Shown: positions 1 through 7,252, counted from the stretch's first letter. The stretch: DNA of 7,941 nucleotides from JALXCG01 sp026991065 [NCBI: Gemmatimonadota bacterium] (GCA_026991065.1 JALXCG010000145.1:1-7941); one strand, 5' to 3'. The notes: generated by a model not told the origin, from the sequence alone. Made by a program: numbers and translations.

Positions 1-2244
1 CTCCTCGGGGTGGACCTTGAGATCATAGACCGACACCAAGGGGAGACCGGACCCCAGCACCATCCAGTTGCCGCCGCCCGATGTGCTGACCCAGGCGCCC
101 GCATCGGTACCGATGAAGATCGCCTGCGGACCTTCCGGGTCAAGAGCGAGGGCGTTGATCGGAATCGACGGCAAATTGTCGCTGATGTCGATCCAGGTTG
201 AACCCCGATCCGTGGTCTTGAAAATGTGTGGTTCGGGATCGTGCCACTTCAAGCCCGAGAAGGTTACGTAGGTGATCAGGTCGTTGCTTGGGTCGACCGC
301 GATGCGGGTGACCCAGCGCGTGGGCAGCGAAGCTGAAACATCGGTCCAGGAGGTGCCACCGTTGGCGGTCACCCAGACATGGCTGTCATCGGTCCCCGCC
401 CAGATGATATCGGAGTTGGTCGGCGCGACCGCGATTGTGGTGACCGTTCCCAGGCGGGTGTCGGGCAGGTTGTCGGTGAGGTCATCGCTGATCGCGGTCC
501 AGGAGGAGGCTGCATTGAGCGAGCGATAGACGCGATCGGTGCCGTAATACAGGATGTTGCTGTCGGTCGGGTCGATGATCACCGGCGTGGACCAATTGCG
601 CGGGGCATCCGGCGGAATCCCGTCGAGCGTGCCGTAGCTCCAGCGGCCCCCGTCGTTGGTGGTCTTGCTCAGATACCCGAACTGCGACTCGGCATAGATG
701 GTCCGATAATCATCCGGGCTGACATTCACGTAGAAACCATCGCCACCGTAGATCTCCGCCCAGTCGTCGATCGCCCCGCTGGTGGTGCGCAGCGTGCCGT
801 TGTCCTGGGTGCCGCCGTAAAGGCGCTCCGGCTTCTGCGCATCGAGGCCGATCTCGTAGAATTGGGTAATCGGCAGTTCAGCGACTTTGCTCCACGACGC
901 GCCGCCGTTGGTTGAGATGTTGATGCCGCCGTCGTTGCCCTCAAGCAAGTAGTCGGGGTCATCGGGCGCGAAAGCGAGCGCGTGGTGGTCGACGTGGAGG
1001 ACCTCCGGACCATCGTAGCCGTAGATGATCGGCCAGGATGCGCCGCCGTTGGTGGAGCGGCAGAAGGCGACATCCAGCACATAGACCCGGTCCGCATCGG
1101 TTGGGTCGGCGCGGACCTGGCCGAAATACCAACTGAACCCCATGGAGGCTTCGTCGAGAATCTTGCCGGGGTCGACATCGGTCCAGGTGTCGCCGCTGTC
1201 GTCGCTGCGGTAGAGCCCCTGATAGTAGGACCCATCGTTGTAGAGCGCATAAAGGGTGTTGGGGCTTTGCGGCGAGGTTGCGAGCCCAATGCGGCCGATC
1301 GGCTCGCTCGCCGGATCCGGCAGAGTGGGGGCCTTGAGTTCGGCCCAGGTGTCGCCGCCATCGGTCGAGCGATAGATTCCGCTGGTTTCGCCATCAAGGT
1401 GGACCCATTCCGGCTGCCGCACGCGTTCCCACATGGCAGCATAGATCGTATTCGGATCGGTGGGGTGGAGCGCCACGTCGATACATCCGGTGCTGTCGGA
1501 GACAAATAGGGAGTGCCCCCAGGTCTCTCCGCCATCTTCGGAAAGATAGAGGCCGCGCTCCGCGGTGGGGGCGAAATAGGAGCCCACCGCAGCGACGAAA
1601 ACGCGCTCCGAGTTGCTGGGGTCAACCACCACGCGGCCGATCGCCGCGGTCTCCTCCAGCCCCTTGAGCGCCCAGGTCGCGCCGCCATCGGTTGACTTGT
1701 AGAGACCGCCGCCCGGAAAGTTGTTGTGGCCGCCGTTCGCTTCGCCGGTACCTACGTAGATCACCTGGGTGTTGTTGGGGTCGATGCCGATGTCGCCGCA
1801 GGAGAGGGCCGCCGCCTGGTCGAAGATCGCGTTCCAGGTAAGACCCTTGTCGGTTGACTTGAATACGCCGCCGGTCGCGGCGCCGGCGTAGACGATTTCG
1901 GGTGCGGTCGGGTCGAACTCAATGTCGGTGACCCGACCACCGATGTTGGTGGGGCCGGCGAACTCCCAGGCACCATAGTCGGCGGCCAGGGCACCGGGCC
2001 GGGCGCGGGCATTTTGCGCCGCGCGGATCATCTCGGCGACGGCATCGGGGTCGGCCCGATAGAACGGGAAGGTGCGGCGTATCCAGTCGATCTCCGCCGG
2101 GCGCTTGCCGCTCTTCGGGGACGACGCGGCACGAAGCGCATGAGACGCCCGCTGCACCCGAGGCGGCTCCGGTCTTGAAAGGAACGTCCAGATGGCGGCT
2201 CCGGAGAGGAGGGTCGCGGGAATCAACAGGCGTTTGCGGGACAT
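1..2244 (-). CDS. Sortilin/VPS10-like Asp-box (BNR) repeat exported protein, 3'-partial
   Basis: The frame is open from ATG at 2244 to the left edge: 748 codons without a stop. The N-terminus (MSRKRL, then a hydrophobic stretch at about residues 6-22) looks like a signal peptide or membrane anchor, so the protein is probably exported. From residue 92 it is built of Asp-box repeats (S/T-x-D/N-x-G-x-T/S-W). Examples are STDKGLTW (130), STDGGATW (184), SEDGGETW (235), STDGGDTW (293), SDDSGDTW (347), STNGGASW (397 and 444), TANGGTSW (626), TTDRGSTW (677) and STSGGGNW (720), plus degenerate copies near 528 and 575. The DHHALAF (419), EGNDGGIN (435) and GGTQDNG (477) blocks are typical of proteins annotated as VPS10/sortilin-like 'glycosyl hydrolases'. 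No sialidase-type catalytic residues are evident, so a binding role is as likely as an enzymatic one. The start has GAGGAG six nt upstream. The C-terminus, where a sorting or FlgD-like domain might sit, is outside the window. Confidence 0.9.
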   Translation of the reverse strand, partial: MSRKRLLIPATLLSGAAIWTFLSRPEPPRVQRASHALRAASSPKSGKRPAEIDWIRRTFPFYRADPDAVAEMIRAAQNARARPGALAADYGAWEFAGPTNIGGRVTDIEFDPTAPEIVYAGAATGGVFKSTDKGLTWNAIFDQAAALSCGDIGIDPNNTQVIYVGTGEANGGHNNFPGGGLYKSTDGGATWALKGLEETAAIGRVVVDPSNSERVFVAAVGSYFAPTAERGLYLSEDGGETWGHSLFVSDSTGCIDVALHPTDPNTIYAAMWERVRQPEWVHLDGETSGIYRSTDGGDTWAELKAPTLPDPASEPIGRIGLATSPQSPNTLYALYNDGSYYQGLYRSDDSGDTWTDVDPGKILDEASMGFSWYFGQVRADPTDADRVYVLDVAFCRSTNGGASWPIIYGYDGPEVLHVDHHALAFAPDDPDYLLEGNDGGINISTNGGASWSKVAELPITQFYEIGLDAQKPERLYGGTQDNGTLRTTSGAIDDWAEIYGGDGFYVNVSPDDYRTIYAESQFGYLSKTTNDGGRWSYGTLDGIPPDAPRNWSTPVIIDPTDSNILYYGTDRVYRSLNAASSWTAISDDLTDNLPDTRLGTVTTIAVAPTNSDIIWAGTDDSHVWVTANGGTSWTDVSASLPTRWVTRIAVDPSNDLITYVTFSGLKWHDPEPHIFKTTDRGSTWIDISDNLPSIPINALALDPEGPQAIFIGTDAGAWVSTSGGGNWMVLGSGLPLVSVYDLKVHPEE

Positions 2245-2250
2245 GGAGGA

Positions 2251-2256
2251 CTCCTC
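2251..2256 (-). promoter_or_regulatory. Ribosome binding site of the Asp-box gene
   Basis: GAGGAG on the minus strand lies six nt before the ATG at 2244 and supports that start. The site is the first half of a GAGGA-G-TCCTC palindrome; the symmetry may be chance. Confidence 0.6.
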
Positions 2257-2345
2257 GGCGCGACGCGCGGGGATTCAAGCACGAAAGGGAGCGATTCACG
2301 GGATCATCTTAGACCACCCGCGCGTATGTGAGGGCGGTAACCTCG

Positions 2346-2362
2346 ATCCACCATGAGTGGAT
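2346..2362. promoter_or_regulatory. 17-bp inverted repeat, candidate operator
   Basis: ATCCAC and GTGGAT are perfect 6-nt inverted arms around the 5-nt spacer CATGA, whose CATG is itself palindromic. It sits about 140 nt before the ZIP start and about 100 nt before the Asp-box start, between the two divergent promoters. Size and symmetry fit a dimeric repressor or activator site. A metal-responsive regulator would suit the downstream genes, but the motif does not match a Fur, Zur or CopY consensus that I recognise. No regulator gene lies next to it. Confidence 0.35.
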
Positions 2363-2482
2363 TCTGCGGCCACGCACGGCGGACAGCTTGTCGCACGCCA
2401 GAGAAGATCTTTTGCAGAGTTGCACGGGTGCGATAGGATGCACGGCGTTATCAAATACACATTCGCCACCGCTCGCGAAGGC

Positions 2483-2488
2483 AGGAGG
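2483..2488 (+). promoter_or_regulatory. Distant Shine-Dalgarno for the ZIP gene
   Basis: A perfect AGGAGG precedes the ATG at 2503 by 14 nt, longer than the usual 5-10. An in-frame TGA at 2491-2493, with no start codon between it and the ATG, rules out any upstream start. The alternative downstream start, TTG at 2521, would cut off part of the first membrane helix, so ATG 2503 is kept despite the spacing. Confidence 0.45.
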
Positions 2489-2502
2489 CTTGAAGCGTTC
2501 CC

Positions 2503-3357
2503 ATGCAGGATGCACTCATATTGCTAACAGCGGCCCTTGTCGGGGGTGGTGTGTCGGTGGCGTTTCGGTGGAATGATCGCTTCCTGCACATCGCCCTGGC
2601 TCTCTCAACCGGGGTTTTTCTCGGAGCGGTTTTTCTCCATCTGCTCCCGTCGATCGGAACCCCGGTGCACGCCCATTCGCACAGCGCCCATTGGGAGGCG
2701 ACGGTGTTCCAGAACACCGCCCCCGCCGCGGAGCCGGCGCAGCCGCCCCCGGCAACTGTCCACGAAGAGTCCGCCGCCGCCGGGCGGCATGGAGCTTTTA
2801 CGCGGTACATGGAGGGGGATGGCGCCTGGTTTTTCGTGCTGGTCGGCGTACTTGCGGTCTATCTGGTCGAAGCTCTTCTGCTGCGCTCACACGATCATGA
2901 CGAGATCCATCAGCACCGCGCGGTTGGACATGCGGTACTCCTGGGGTTGTCGGTGCACTCCTTTACCGCGGGCTTGGGGCTCGGGGTGATGGATGAGCGG
3001 GGGCTCCTGGTGGGCGCGCTGCTGGTGGCGATGGTTGCCCACAAGTTCTTCGATGCTTTTTCACTGGCTTCCGTGCTGCAGTTGGCGCGGATGCCGCGCG
3101 GCGTGCTGTCGCTTTACCTCTTCGTCTTTGCGCTGATCACGCCGGCGGGCATGATCCTCGGTGGGCTCGCGACCTCTCACCTGGGGAAGATCGGCATTTC
3201 GATCGTTACCTCACTGGCCGCCGGCACTTTTCTCTATGTGAGTGTGGGGGAGTTGCTGCCGGAGGTTTTCCACCATCGTGAAGATGTGTTGGTCAAACTC
3301 GGCCTTCTGATCGCCGGTGTTGCGATCACCATGGCCGTGCATGGAGCTGGAGCATAA
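2503..3357 (+). CDS. ZIP-family divalent metal transporter
   Basis: This 284-residue inner-membrane protein has about eight predicted helices. The first three are at about 4-21, 28-50 and 108-127. ZIP hallmarks are visible: the helix 4 motif HSFTAGLGLG (152-161), the helix 5 motif AHKFFDAFSLAS (179-190) and GTFLYVSVGELLPE (241-254) with following His pair 257-258. The loop at 128-143 is His/Asp-rich (RSHDHDEIHQH), as expected for the metal-binding loop between helices 3 and 4. A second His-containing, Pro/Ala-rich loop lies at 52-106. ZIP proteins move Zn2+, Fe2+ or similar ions toward the cytoplasm. The helix 4 position that is usually Asp or Glu (HSxxE/DG) is Ala156 here, which could alter metal choice. 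Its TAA overlaps the ATG of the next gene by one nt (TAATG), indicating translational coupling. The family assignment is firm; the metal is not determined. Confidence 0.9.
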   Translation: MQDALILLTAALVGGGVSVAFRWNDRFLHIALALSTGVFLGAVFLHLLPSIGTPVHAHSHSAHWEATVFQNTAPAAEPAQPPPATVHEESAAAGRHGAFTRYMEGDGAWFFVLVGVLAVYLVEALLLRSHDHDEIHQHRAVGHAVLLGLSVHSFTAGLGLGVMDERGLLVGALLVAMVAHKFFDAFSLASVLQLARMPRGVLSLYLFVFALITPAGMILGGLATSHLGKIGISIVTSLAAGTFLYVSVGELLPEVFHHREDVLVKLGLLIAGVAITMAVHGAGA

Positions 3358-5423
3358 TGGAGTTCCTGCTGAATTGGATCCAGGCGATCTGGGTCGTGCT
3401 GTGTGAATCCGGGCCTTTTCTTCTGCTGGGGTTTTTTCTTGCCGGTTTGCTCAAAGTCCTGGTGCCCGAGGAGATGGTTTTCAAATACCTCGGGAAGGAC
3501 GACATGCGCTCGGTCGGCATTGCCGCCTGCTGCGGCATTCCGATTCCTCTCTGCTCCTGTTCCGTAGTACCTACGGCGATTTCGCTGCGCCAGTCCGGGG
3601 CCAGCAAGGGGGCAACCACCTCGTTTCTTATCTCCACCCCCGAGACCGGGGTCGATTCGATCGGGATCACCTGGGCGCTGATGGACCCGGTGATGACCAT
3701 CATGCGCCCGATCGCCGCCCTCTTGACCGCGGTTTCGGCGGGCAGCCTGGTCAATCTTTTTGAGCGTTTTGGCTGGACCGAGGAGCCGCCGGCCCCGCCG
3801 GTGGAGGTGGCCTGTAGCTGCGACGATCGTTGCGAAATCGACCACGCCGCGGCGACGCAACCCATCGATCGCCGTGACTGGCGGGCAGTGGTTCGCTCTT
3901 CCGCCGGCTACGCCTTTGGCCCGCTGATGGCAGACCTAACCCCCTCCTTTGTCTTCGGTTTCATTCTTTCGGCGTTGATCATGGTGATCGTGCCGGACAA
4001 TCTGCTCGCCAATACGCTGCCGACAGGTTGGCCTTCGATGTTGGCGATGCTGGTGATCGGGGTTCCCGTCTATATCTGCGCGACCGCGAGCACGCCGGTG
4101 GCCGCGGCGCTGGTCGCCAAAGGGCTCGATCCCGGCGCTGCCTTGGTTTTCCTCTTGGCCGGGCCGGCCACCAACATGGCAACTCTGCACGCGGTGCGCT
4201 CCTTCCTCGGCAAGCGAGTGCTCGGCGCCTATTTGGCGGCGATCGCGGTGCTTTCGCTGCTCATGGGCTGGCTGGTGAACGGCATCTACTCCACGTTTCG
4301 GATCGCCCCGTTCGCCGCCGACCAATCGCTGGAGTCGATCGGCTGGATCTCGATGGCCGGCGGCGTGGTGTTGGCGCTGCTGCTGATCAAACACGCCACC
4401 GCGCTGAATCTGGGGCATCGCTATCTTGAACAGTTGCAGCGCGGGCTGGCGCCTCTGGGGATCAACCCCTCCTCCCGGGCGGTCAAGGCCGCGGTGGTCG
4501 CGGTGGTTCTGGGATCCTGGCTCGGCACCATGTTTTCGGTCTTGCAGGTGGGAGACAAGGGGTTTCTGCTGCGTTTCGGCGCGGTGGTCGACACCTATCA
4601 AGAGCCCGGGCTCTACTACCACTGGCCCTATCCGATCGACCGCGTGGAGACGGTTCGTTTCGGAGAGATTCGGGCGGTGAACCCGACTGCAGAGGAGAGC
4701 GATACCACCACTCCGACACTGACCTCCGGAACCGAAGTGAGAGTTTCCGCATCGGAGATCATGTCGGGTGATGAGAATGTTCTGCGGATGATCTATGCCG
4801 TTCATTCACGGGTTTCGGATGCCTATCGATTTCGTTTCGAGGTGGAAGATCCGGAACCTCTGCTGATGGGGTTGACGGAATCCTCTCTGCGGGCGATGGC
4901 AGCTCACCGCACTGCGAACGATATGCTGGTCGCTACCCGGCCGGAACTCGAAAAAGAGGTCGAGGAGCGGTTGCAGGCTGAGCTGGACGCCACTGGCGCC
5001 GGGGTGCAGGTGGTGGGGATCCACCTCCTGGACATCCACGCGCCGCCGGCGGTGCATGAGGCCTTCCGCGATGTTGCCAGCGCCCTCGAGGACAAGGAGA
5101 GACACGTTCGCGAGGGTGAGAAGTATCGCATCGAGCGGGTTGCCGGGGCGCGGGCGAGTGCCTACGCCAGCGAGCAGGCCGCCACCGCCGAGAAATTTGC
5201 CAAGATCAACCAGGCGACAGGCGACGTGGCCGCTTTTGCGGAGTTGCGGGATGCCATCGGTGGCCCGGGGTCGGTGAATCGCTTCCGGTTGCGCATGGAA
5301 GCGGCGGAGAAGAGTCTGCGCGGCGCCAGGAGCGTGCTGGTTTTGGATGACAATGTTGATGTGGTTCTCACTTCGGATACCGCCGGCCTGCGCGCCGCGA
5401 CTCGTAGTCCGTTGGGACCATAA
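3357..5423 (+). CDS. SO_0444/DUF318-type metal permease fused to an HflK-like SPFH domain
   Basis: One uninterrupted frame of 688 residues joins two families. Residues 1-310 are a permease of the SO_0444 (putative Cu/Zn efflux)/DUF318 type. The first half carries CCGIPIPLCSCSVVPTA (58-74) and STPETGVDSI (93-102). The second half carries the repeat-like VPVYICATASTPVAAALVAKG (start 236) and LAGPATNMATL (267-277). A hydrophilic linker with CSCDDRC (153-159) lies between the halves and could bind metal. After extra helices at about 329-344 and 376-395, residues 397-688 form an SPFH/prohibitin domain closest to HflK: LLRFGAV (404-410), PGLYYHWPYPI (417-427), HAPPAVHEAFRDVASA (561-576), a charged, Ala-rich helix (580-630) and a C-terminal RFRLRMEAAEKSL (642-654). 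The linker at 345-377 is net positive, which favours a cytoplasmic linker and an outer-side SPFH domain. It starts within the ZIP stop codon, with GGAG at 3349-3352. No internal start with a good ribosome site is evident at the junction. The domains are clear; the substrate (Cu, Zn or other) is inferred. Confidence 0.88.
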   Translation: MEFLLNWIQAIWVVLCESGPFLLLGFFLAGLLKVLVPEEMVFKYLGKDDMRSVGIAACCGIPIPLCSCSVVPTAISLRQSGASKGATTSFLISTPETGVDSIGITWALMDPVMTIMRPIAALLTAVSAGSLVNLFERFGWTEEPPAPPVEVACSCDDRCEIDHAAATQPIDRRDWRAVVRSSAGYAFGPLMADLTPSFVFGFILSALIMVIVPDNLLANTLPTGWPSMLAMLVIGVPVYICATASTPVAAALVAKGLDPGAALVFLLAGPATNMATLHAVRSFLGKRVLGAYLAAIAVLSLLMGWLVNGIYSTFRIAPFAADQSLESIGWISMAGGVVLALLLIKHATALNLGHRYLEQLQRGLAPLGINPSSRAVKAAVVAVVLGSWLGTMFSVLQVGDKGFLLRFGAVVDTYQEPGLYYHWPYPIDRVETVRFGEIRAVNPTAEESDTTTPTLTSGTEVRVSASEIMSGDENVLRMIYAVHSRVSDAYRFRFEVEDPEPLLMGLTESSLRAMAAHRTANDMLVATRPELEKEVEERLQAELDATGAGVQVVGIHLLDIHAPPAVHEAFRDVASALEDKERHVREGEKYRIERVAGARASAYASEQAATAEKFAKINQATGDVAAFAELRDAIGGPGSVNRFRLRMEAAEKSLRGARSVLVLDDNVDVVLTSDTAGLRAATRSPLGP

Positions 5424-5442
5424 GGAATTCACGGAGTTGGCA

Positions 5443-6324
5443 ATGTTGAAACGATGGCTTTGGGGCGCAATTGCGGTCGGAGTCGCGACCGCCCTGGTGT
5501 GGAACTGCACCTTTGTCGTAGAAGAGAATGAGTATGGTGTGGTGAAGCGTTTCGGGGCCCCCATACGCGTAGCGCAGGCCGGCCTTGGGTTCAAGTGGCC
5601 GGTGCCGATCGAGACCGTGGTGAATGTCAGTGGCCGGGTCAACGTGCTTGATCCGGCGGCCGGCGAATACCTGACTCAAGACAAGAAGAATGTCATTGTT
5701 GACAGTTTTCTGGCCTGGTCGGTGACCGATCCCGTGCAGTATATGGTCAGTGTGAACGACCGCGTCGGAGCCGAGGCGCGGCTGACCGATGTGTTGCGCT
5801 CGGTGGTTGGCGATGTGCTGAGTTCACACGATTTTTCCGCGTTGGTTTCGCACGAGGAGCAGGAGATCGACCTGGACGATGTGGTGGCCGAGCTGACCAC
5901 GGCCGCCCGGGCCAAGGCGGAGAAGAACTTTGGGGTTCAAGTACGGGCGGTGCGAATCAAGCGCCTGAATTTCCCGACCCAGAACAAGCAAGCGGTGTTC
6001 AAGCGGATGGAGGCGGAGCGCAAGGCGTTTGCCTCCGAATACCGCTCGGAGGGGTTGGAAGCGTCGCAGAGAATCAAGGCCGATGCCGACCTGGTGGAAG
6101 CCAAGCTGCTGGCCGAGGCTGATCGGAAAGCGCGTGAACTGCGCGGCGAAGGCGATGCCGAGGCGGCGCGGATCTATGCCGAGGCGTATGGGAAGGATCC
6201 CGAGTTTTACAAATTCATTCGTTCTCTCGATGCGCTTGACGAAGTTCTGGGGGTGAAGTCGACGGTGATTCTGCCGGCGGATCATGAACTCCTGAAGGTG
6301 CTCGATGGCCCCCAGGCGAGGTGA
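5443..6324 (+). CDS. hflC: HflC-type SPFH membrane protein
   Basis: This 293-residue protein has a short positive N-terminus (MLKRW), one anchor helix (about 6-25) and then an SPFH domain: EENEYGVVKRFG (27-38), GLGFKWPVPIETV (47-59). The long charged helix holds the HflC signature: RIKRLNFPTQN (171-181), VFKRMEAERKAFASEYRSEG (185-204), RGEGDAEAARIYAEAYGKDP (234-253) and EFYKFIRSL (254-262). In known bacteria HflC pairs with HflK into a large ring around FtsH and modulates proteolysis of membrane proteins. The start at 5443 is chosen over the in-frame ATG at 5347 because it has GGAG six nt upstream, gives the normal HflC N-terminus and avoids overlap with the fusion gene, which ends 19 nt earlier. 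No ftsH lies next to it, so here it probably works with the SPFH domains encoded on either side. Confidence 0.93.
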   Translation: MLKRWLWGAIAVGVATALVWNCTFVVEENEYGVVKRFGAPIRVAQAGLGFKWPVPIETVVNVSGRVNVLDPAAGEYLTQDKKNVIVDSFLAWSVTDPVQYMVSVNDRVGAEARLTDVLRSVVGDVLSSHDFSALVSHEEQEIDLDDVVAELTTAARAKAEKNFGVQVRAVRIKRLNFPTQNKQAVFKRMEAERKAFASEYRSEGLEASQRIKADADLVEAKLLAEADRKARELRGEGDAEAARIYAEAYGKDPEFYKFIRSLDALDEVLGVKSTVILPADHELLKVLDGPQAR

Positions 6325-6328
6325 CACC

Positions 6329-7252
6329 ATGCGCGCTAAATGGTTTCTAGGGGGCGGGGCACTGCTCCTGGTTGGCTGGATCCTCTGGTCCAGCATCTGG
6401 CTGGTGGGACAGAATGAACGTGGTGTGGTGCTGCGCTTTGGCGCGGTGGCGCGGGTTCTGCCTTCCGGAATCAATGTGACTCTGCCATGGCCTTTTGAGA
6501 CACTGGTGCAGGTGAATACGACCGAGGTCCGGATCATGCCGATCGGTTTTCGCCTCTCCGCCAAGGCTCGCGGGCTGAGCCCGACCGATGAAGAGGTGCA
6601 GTGGCTGACCGGGGATACCAACATTGTGGATCTGCAAGCGACGATTCAGTACACGGTGGTGGATCCCGCGGCCTATCTTTTTGGCATGAGCGACCCCTCG
6701 AATGGTGAAGCGAAAGAGTTCGCGATTCGGAAGGCCGGCGAGGCGGTGTTGACCTCACTCATGGCGCACCGGACCATTGATGATGTGCTCTCGACCGGGA
6801 AGACGGCTTTGCAGCACGATGCGATCGGTCTGATTCAGGAGCTGCTGGACACGCTGAATCTGGGCGTGCGGCTGGCTTCGCTGAACATTGTTGAAGTGAA
6901 TCCGCCGCCGGCGGTGATCGGTGCGTTCAATGATGTGGCGAGCGCCAAGGCGGATCGCGAGCGAATGGTGACCGAGGCCCGCGGTGAGGCTCATCGAACG
7001 CTGCCGGCGACGCGCGCGGAAGCGGTGCGCGTGGTCCGCAACGCGGAGATCTACCGCAGCGATCTTCTCGGCAGGGCCAAGGGGGAGGCGGAGAGCTTCG
7101 TCCGGTTGGCGGCGGAGGAGGCGCGCAGTCCGGAGGTGACCCGGCGACGTTTGTGGCTCGAACGCATGGAGAAGGATCTGCCGAAAGCCAGCACGAAGGT
7201 GGTGCAGCCGGCGGCCAGGGGAGAGCGGCGGCGGGTTTTCATCGACGGCTGA
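6329..7252 (+). CDS. hflK: HflK-type SPFH membrane protein
   Basis: The product is 307 residues: MRAKW, one anchor helix (about 6-26), then NERGVVLRFGAV (29-40) and LPWPFETLVQV (52-62). Family landmarks are a beta-rich SPFH core, VNPPPAVIGAFNDVASAKAD (190-209), ARGEA (217-221), a charged helix and SPEVTRRRLWLERMEKDLPK (267-286), the usual HflK C-terminal block. It lacks the glycine-rich N-terminal extension of enterobacterial HflK. The ATG at 6329 has GAGG (6318-6321) seven nt upstream and lies 4 nt after the hflC stop; an in-frame ATG at 6305 would overlap hflC and has no evident ribosome site. The gene order hflC-hflK is the reverse of the E. coli hflK-hflC order. AHRT-x-D/N-D near residue 146 is shared with the fused SPFH domain (AHRTANDML, from 516) but not with HflC, so the two HflK-like domains look like paralogs. 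Confidence 0.92.
   Translation: MRAKWFLGGGALLLVGWILWSSIWLVGQNERGVVLRFGAVARVLPSGINVTLPWPFETLVQVNTTEVRIMPIGFRLSAKARGLSPTDEEVQWLTGDTNIVDLQATIQYTVVDPAAYLFGMSDPSNGEAKEFAIRKAGEAVLTSLMAHRTIDDVLSTGKTALQHDAIGLIQELLDTLNLGVRLASLNIVEVNPPPAVIGAFNDVASAKADRERMVTEARGEAHRTLPATRAEAVRVVRNAEIYRSDLLGRAKGEAESFVRLAAEEARSPEVTRRRLWLERMEKDLPKASTKVVQPAARGERRRVFIDG

Larger units (their letters stand above)
2245..2502. other. Divergent intergenic region with weak promoter candidates
   Basis: These 258 nt separate the minus-strand Asp-box gene from the plus-strand transporter unit, so both promoters should lie here. For the plus strand the best match is TTGCAG (2412-2417) and TAGGAT (2434-2439) with a 16-nt spacer; both boxes are poor matches to sigma-70 consensus. 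For the minus strand a TAAGAT-like -10 lies at 2306-2311, with no convincing -35 box. A 17-bp dyad lies at 2346-2362. The small frames crossing the region show no recognisable protein. Functionally this is a promoter region by position; the individual boxes are guesses. Confidence 0.35.

Noticed and set aside
379-1688. Several long frames on both strands (for example 379-915 plus, 726-1688 minus, 982-1509 plus)
   Set aside because: They lie over the continuous Asp-box frame, which has clear repeated motifs; the others are Arg/Ala/Gly- or Ser/Thr-rich shadows typical of GC-rich DNA.
1919-2299. Minus-strand frame of 126 codons overlapping the start of the Asp-box gene
   Set aside because: It covers the signal peptide and first repeats of the real gene in another frame, has a Pro/Arg-rich composition and no recognisable domain.
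2412-2439. MerR-type promoter with a long spacer in front of the ZIP gene
   Set aside because: The boxes are weak, the spacer is 16 nt rather than 19-20, and no dyad spans it.
2328-2576. Plus-strand frame of 82 codons ahead of the ZIP gene, considered as a small leader protein
   Set aside because: It overlaps the ZIP start out of frame, lacks a convincing ribosome site and shows no hydrophobic or known motif.
5347-5442. Upstream in-frame ATG extending HflC by 32 residues
   Set aside because: The extension overlaps the fusion gene, is unlike any HflC N-terminus, and the ATG at 5443 has a well-placed GGAG.
3936-5642. Two adjacent minus-strand frames (3936-4805 and 4806-5642) of almost 290 codons each
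   Set aside because: They are antisense to the fusion gene and hflC, with His/Arg/Gln-rich products without domains; coding on the plus strand is unmistakable.
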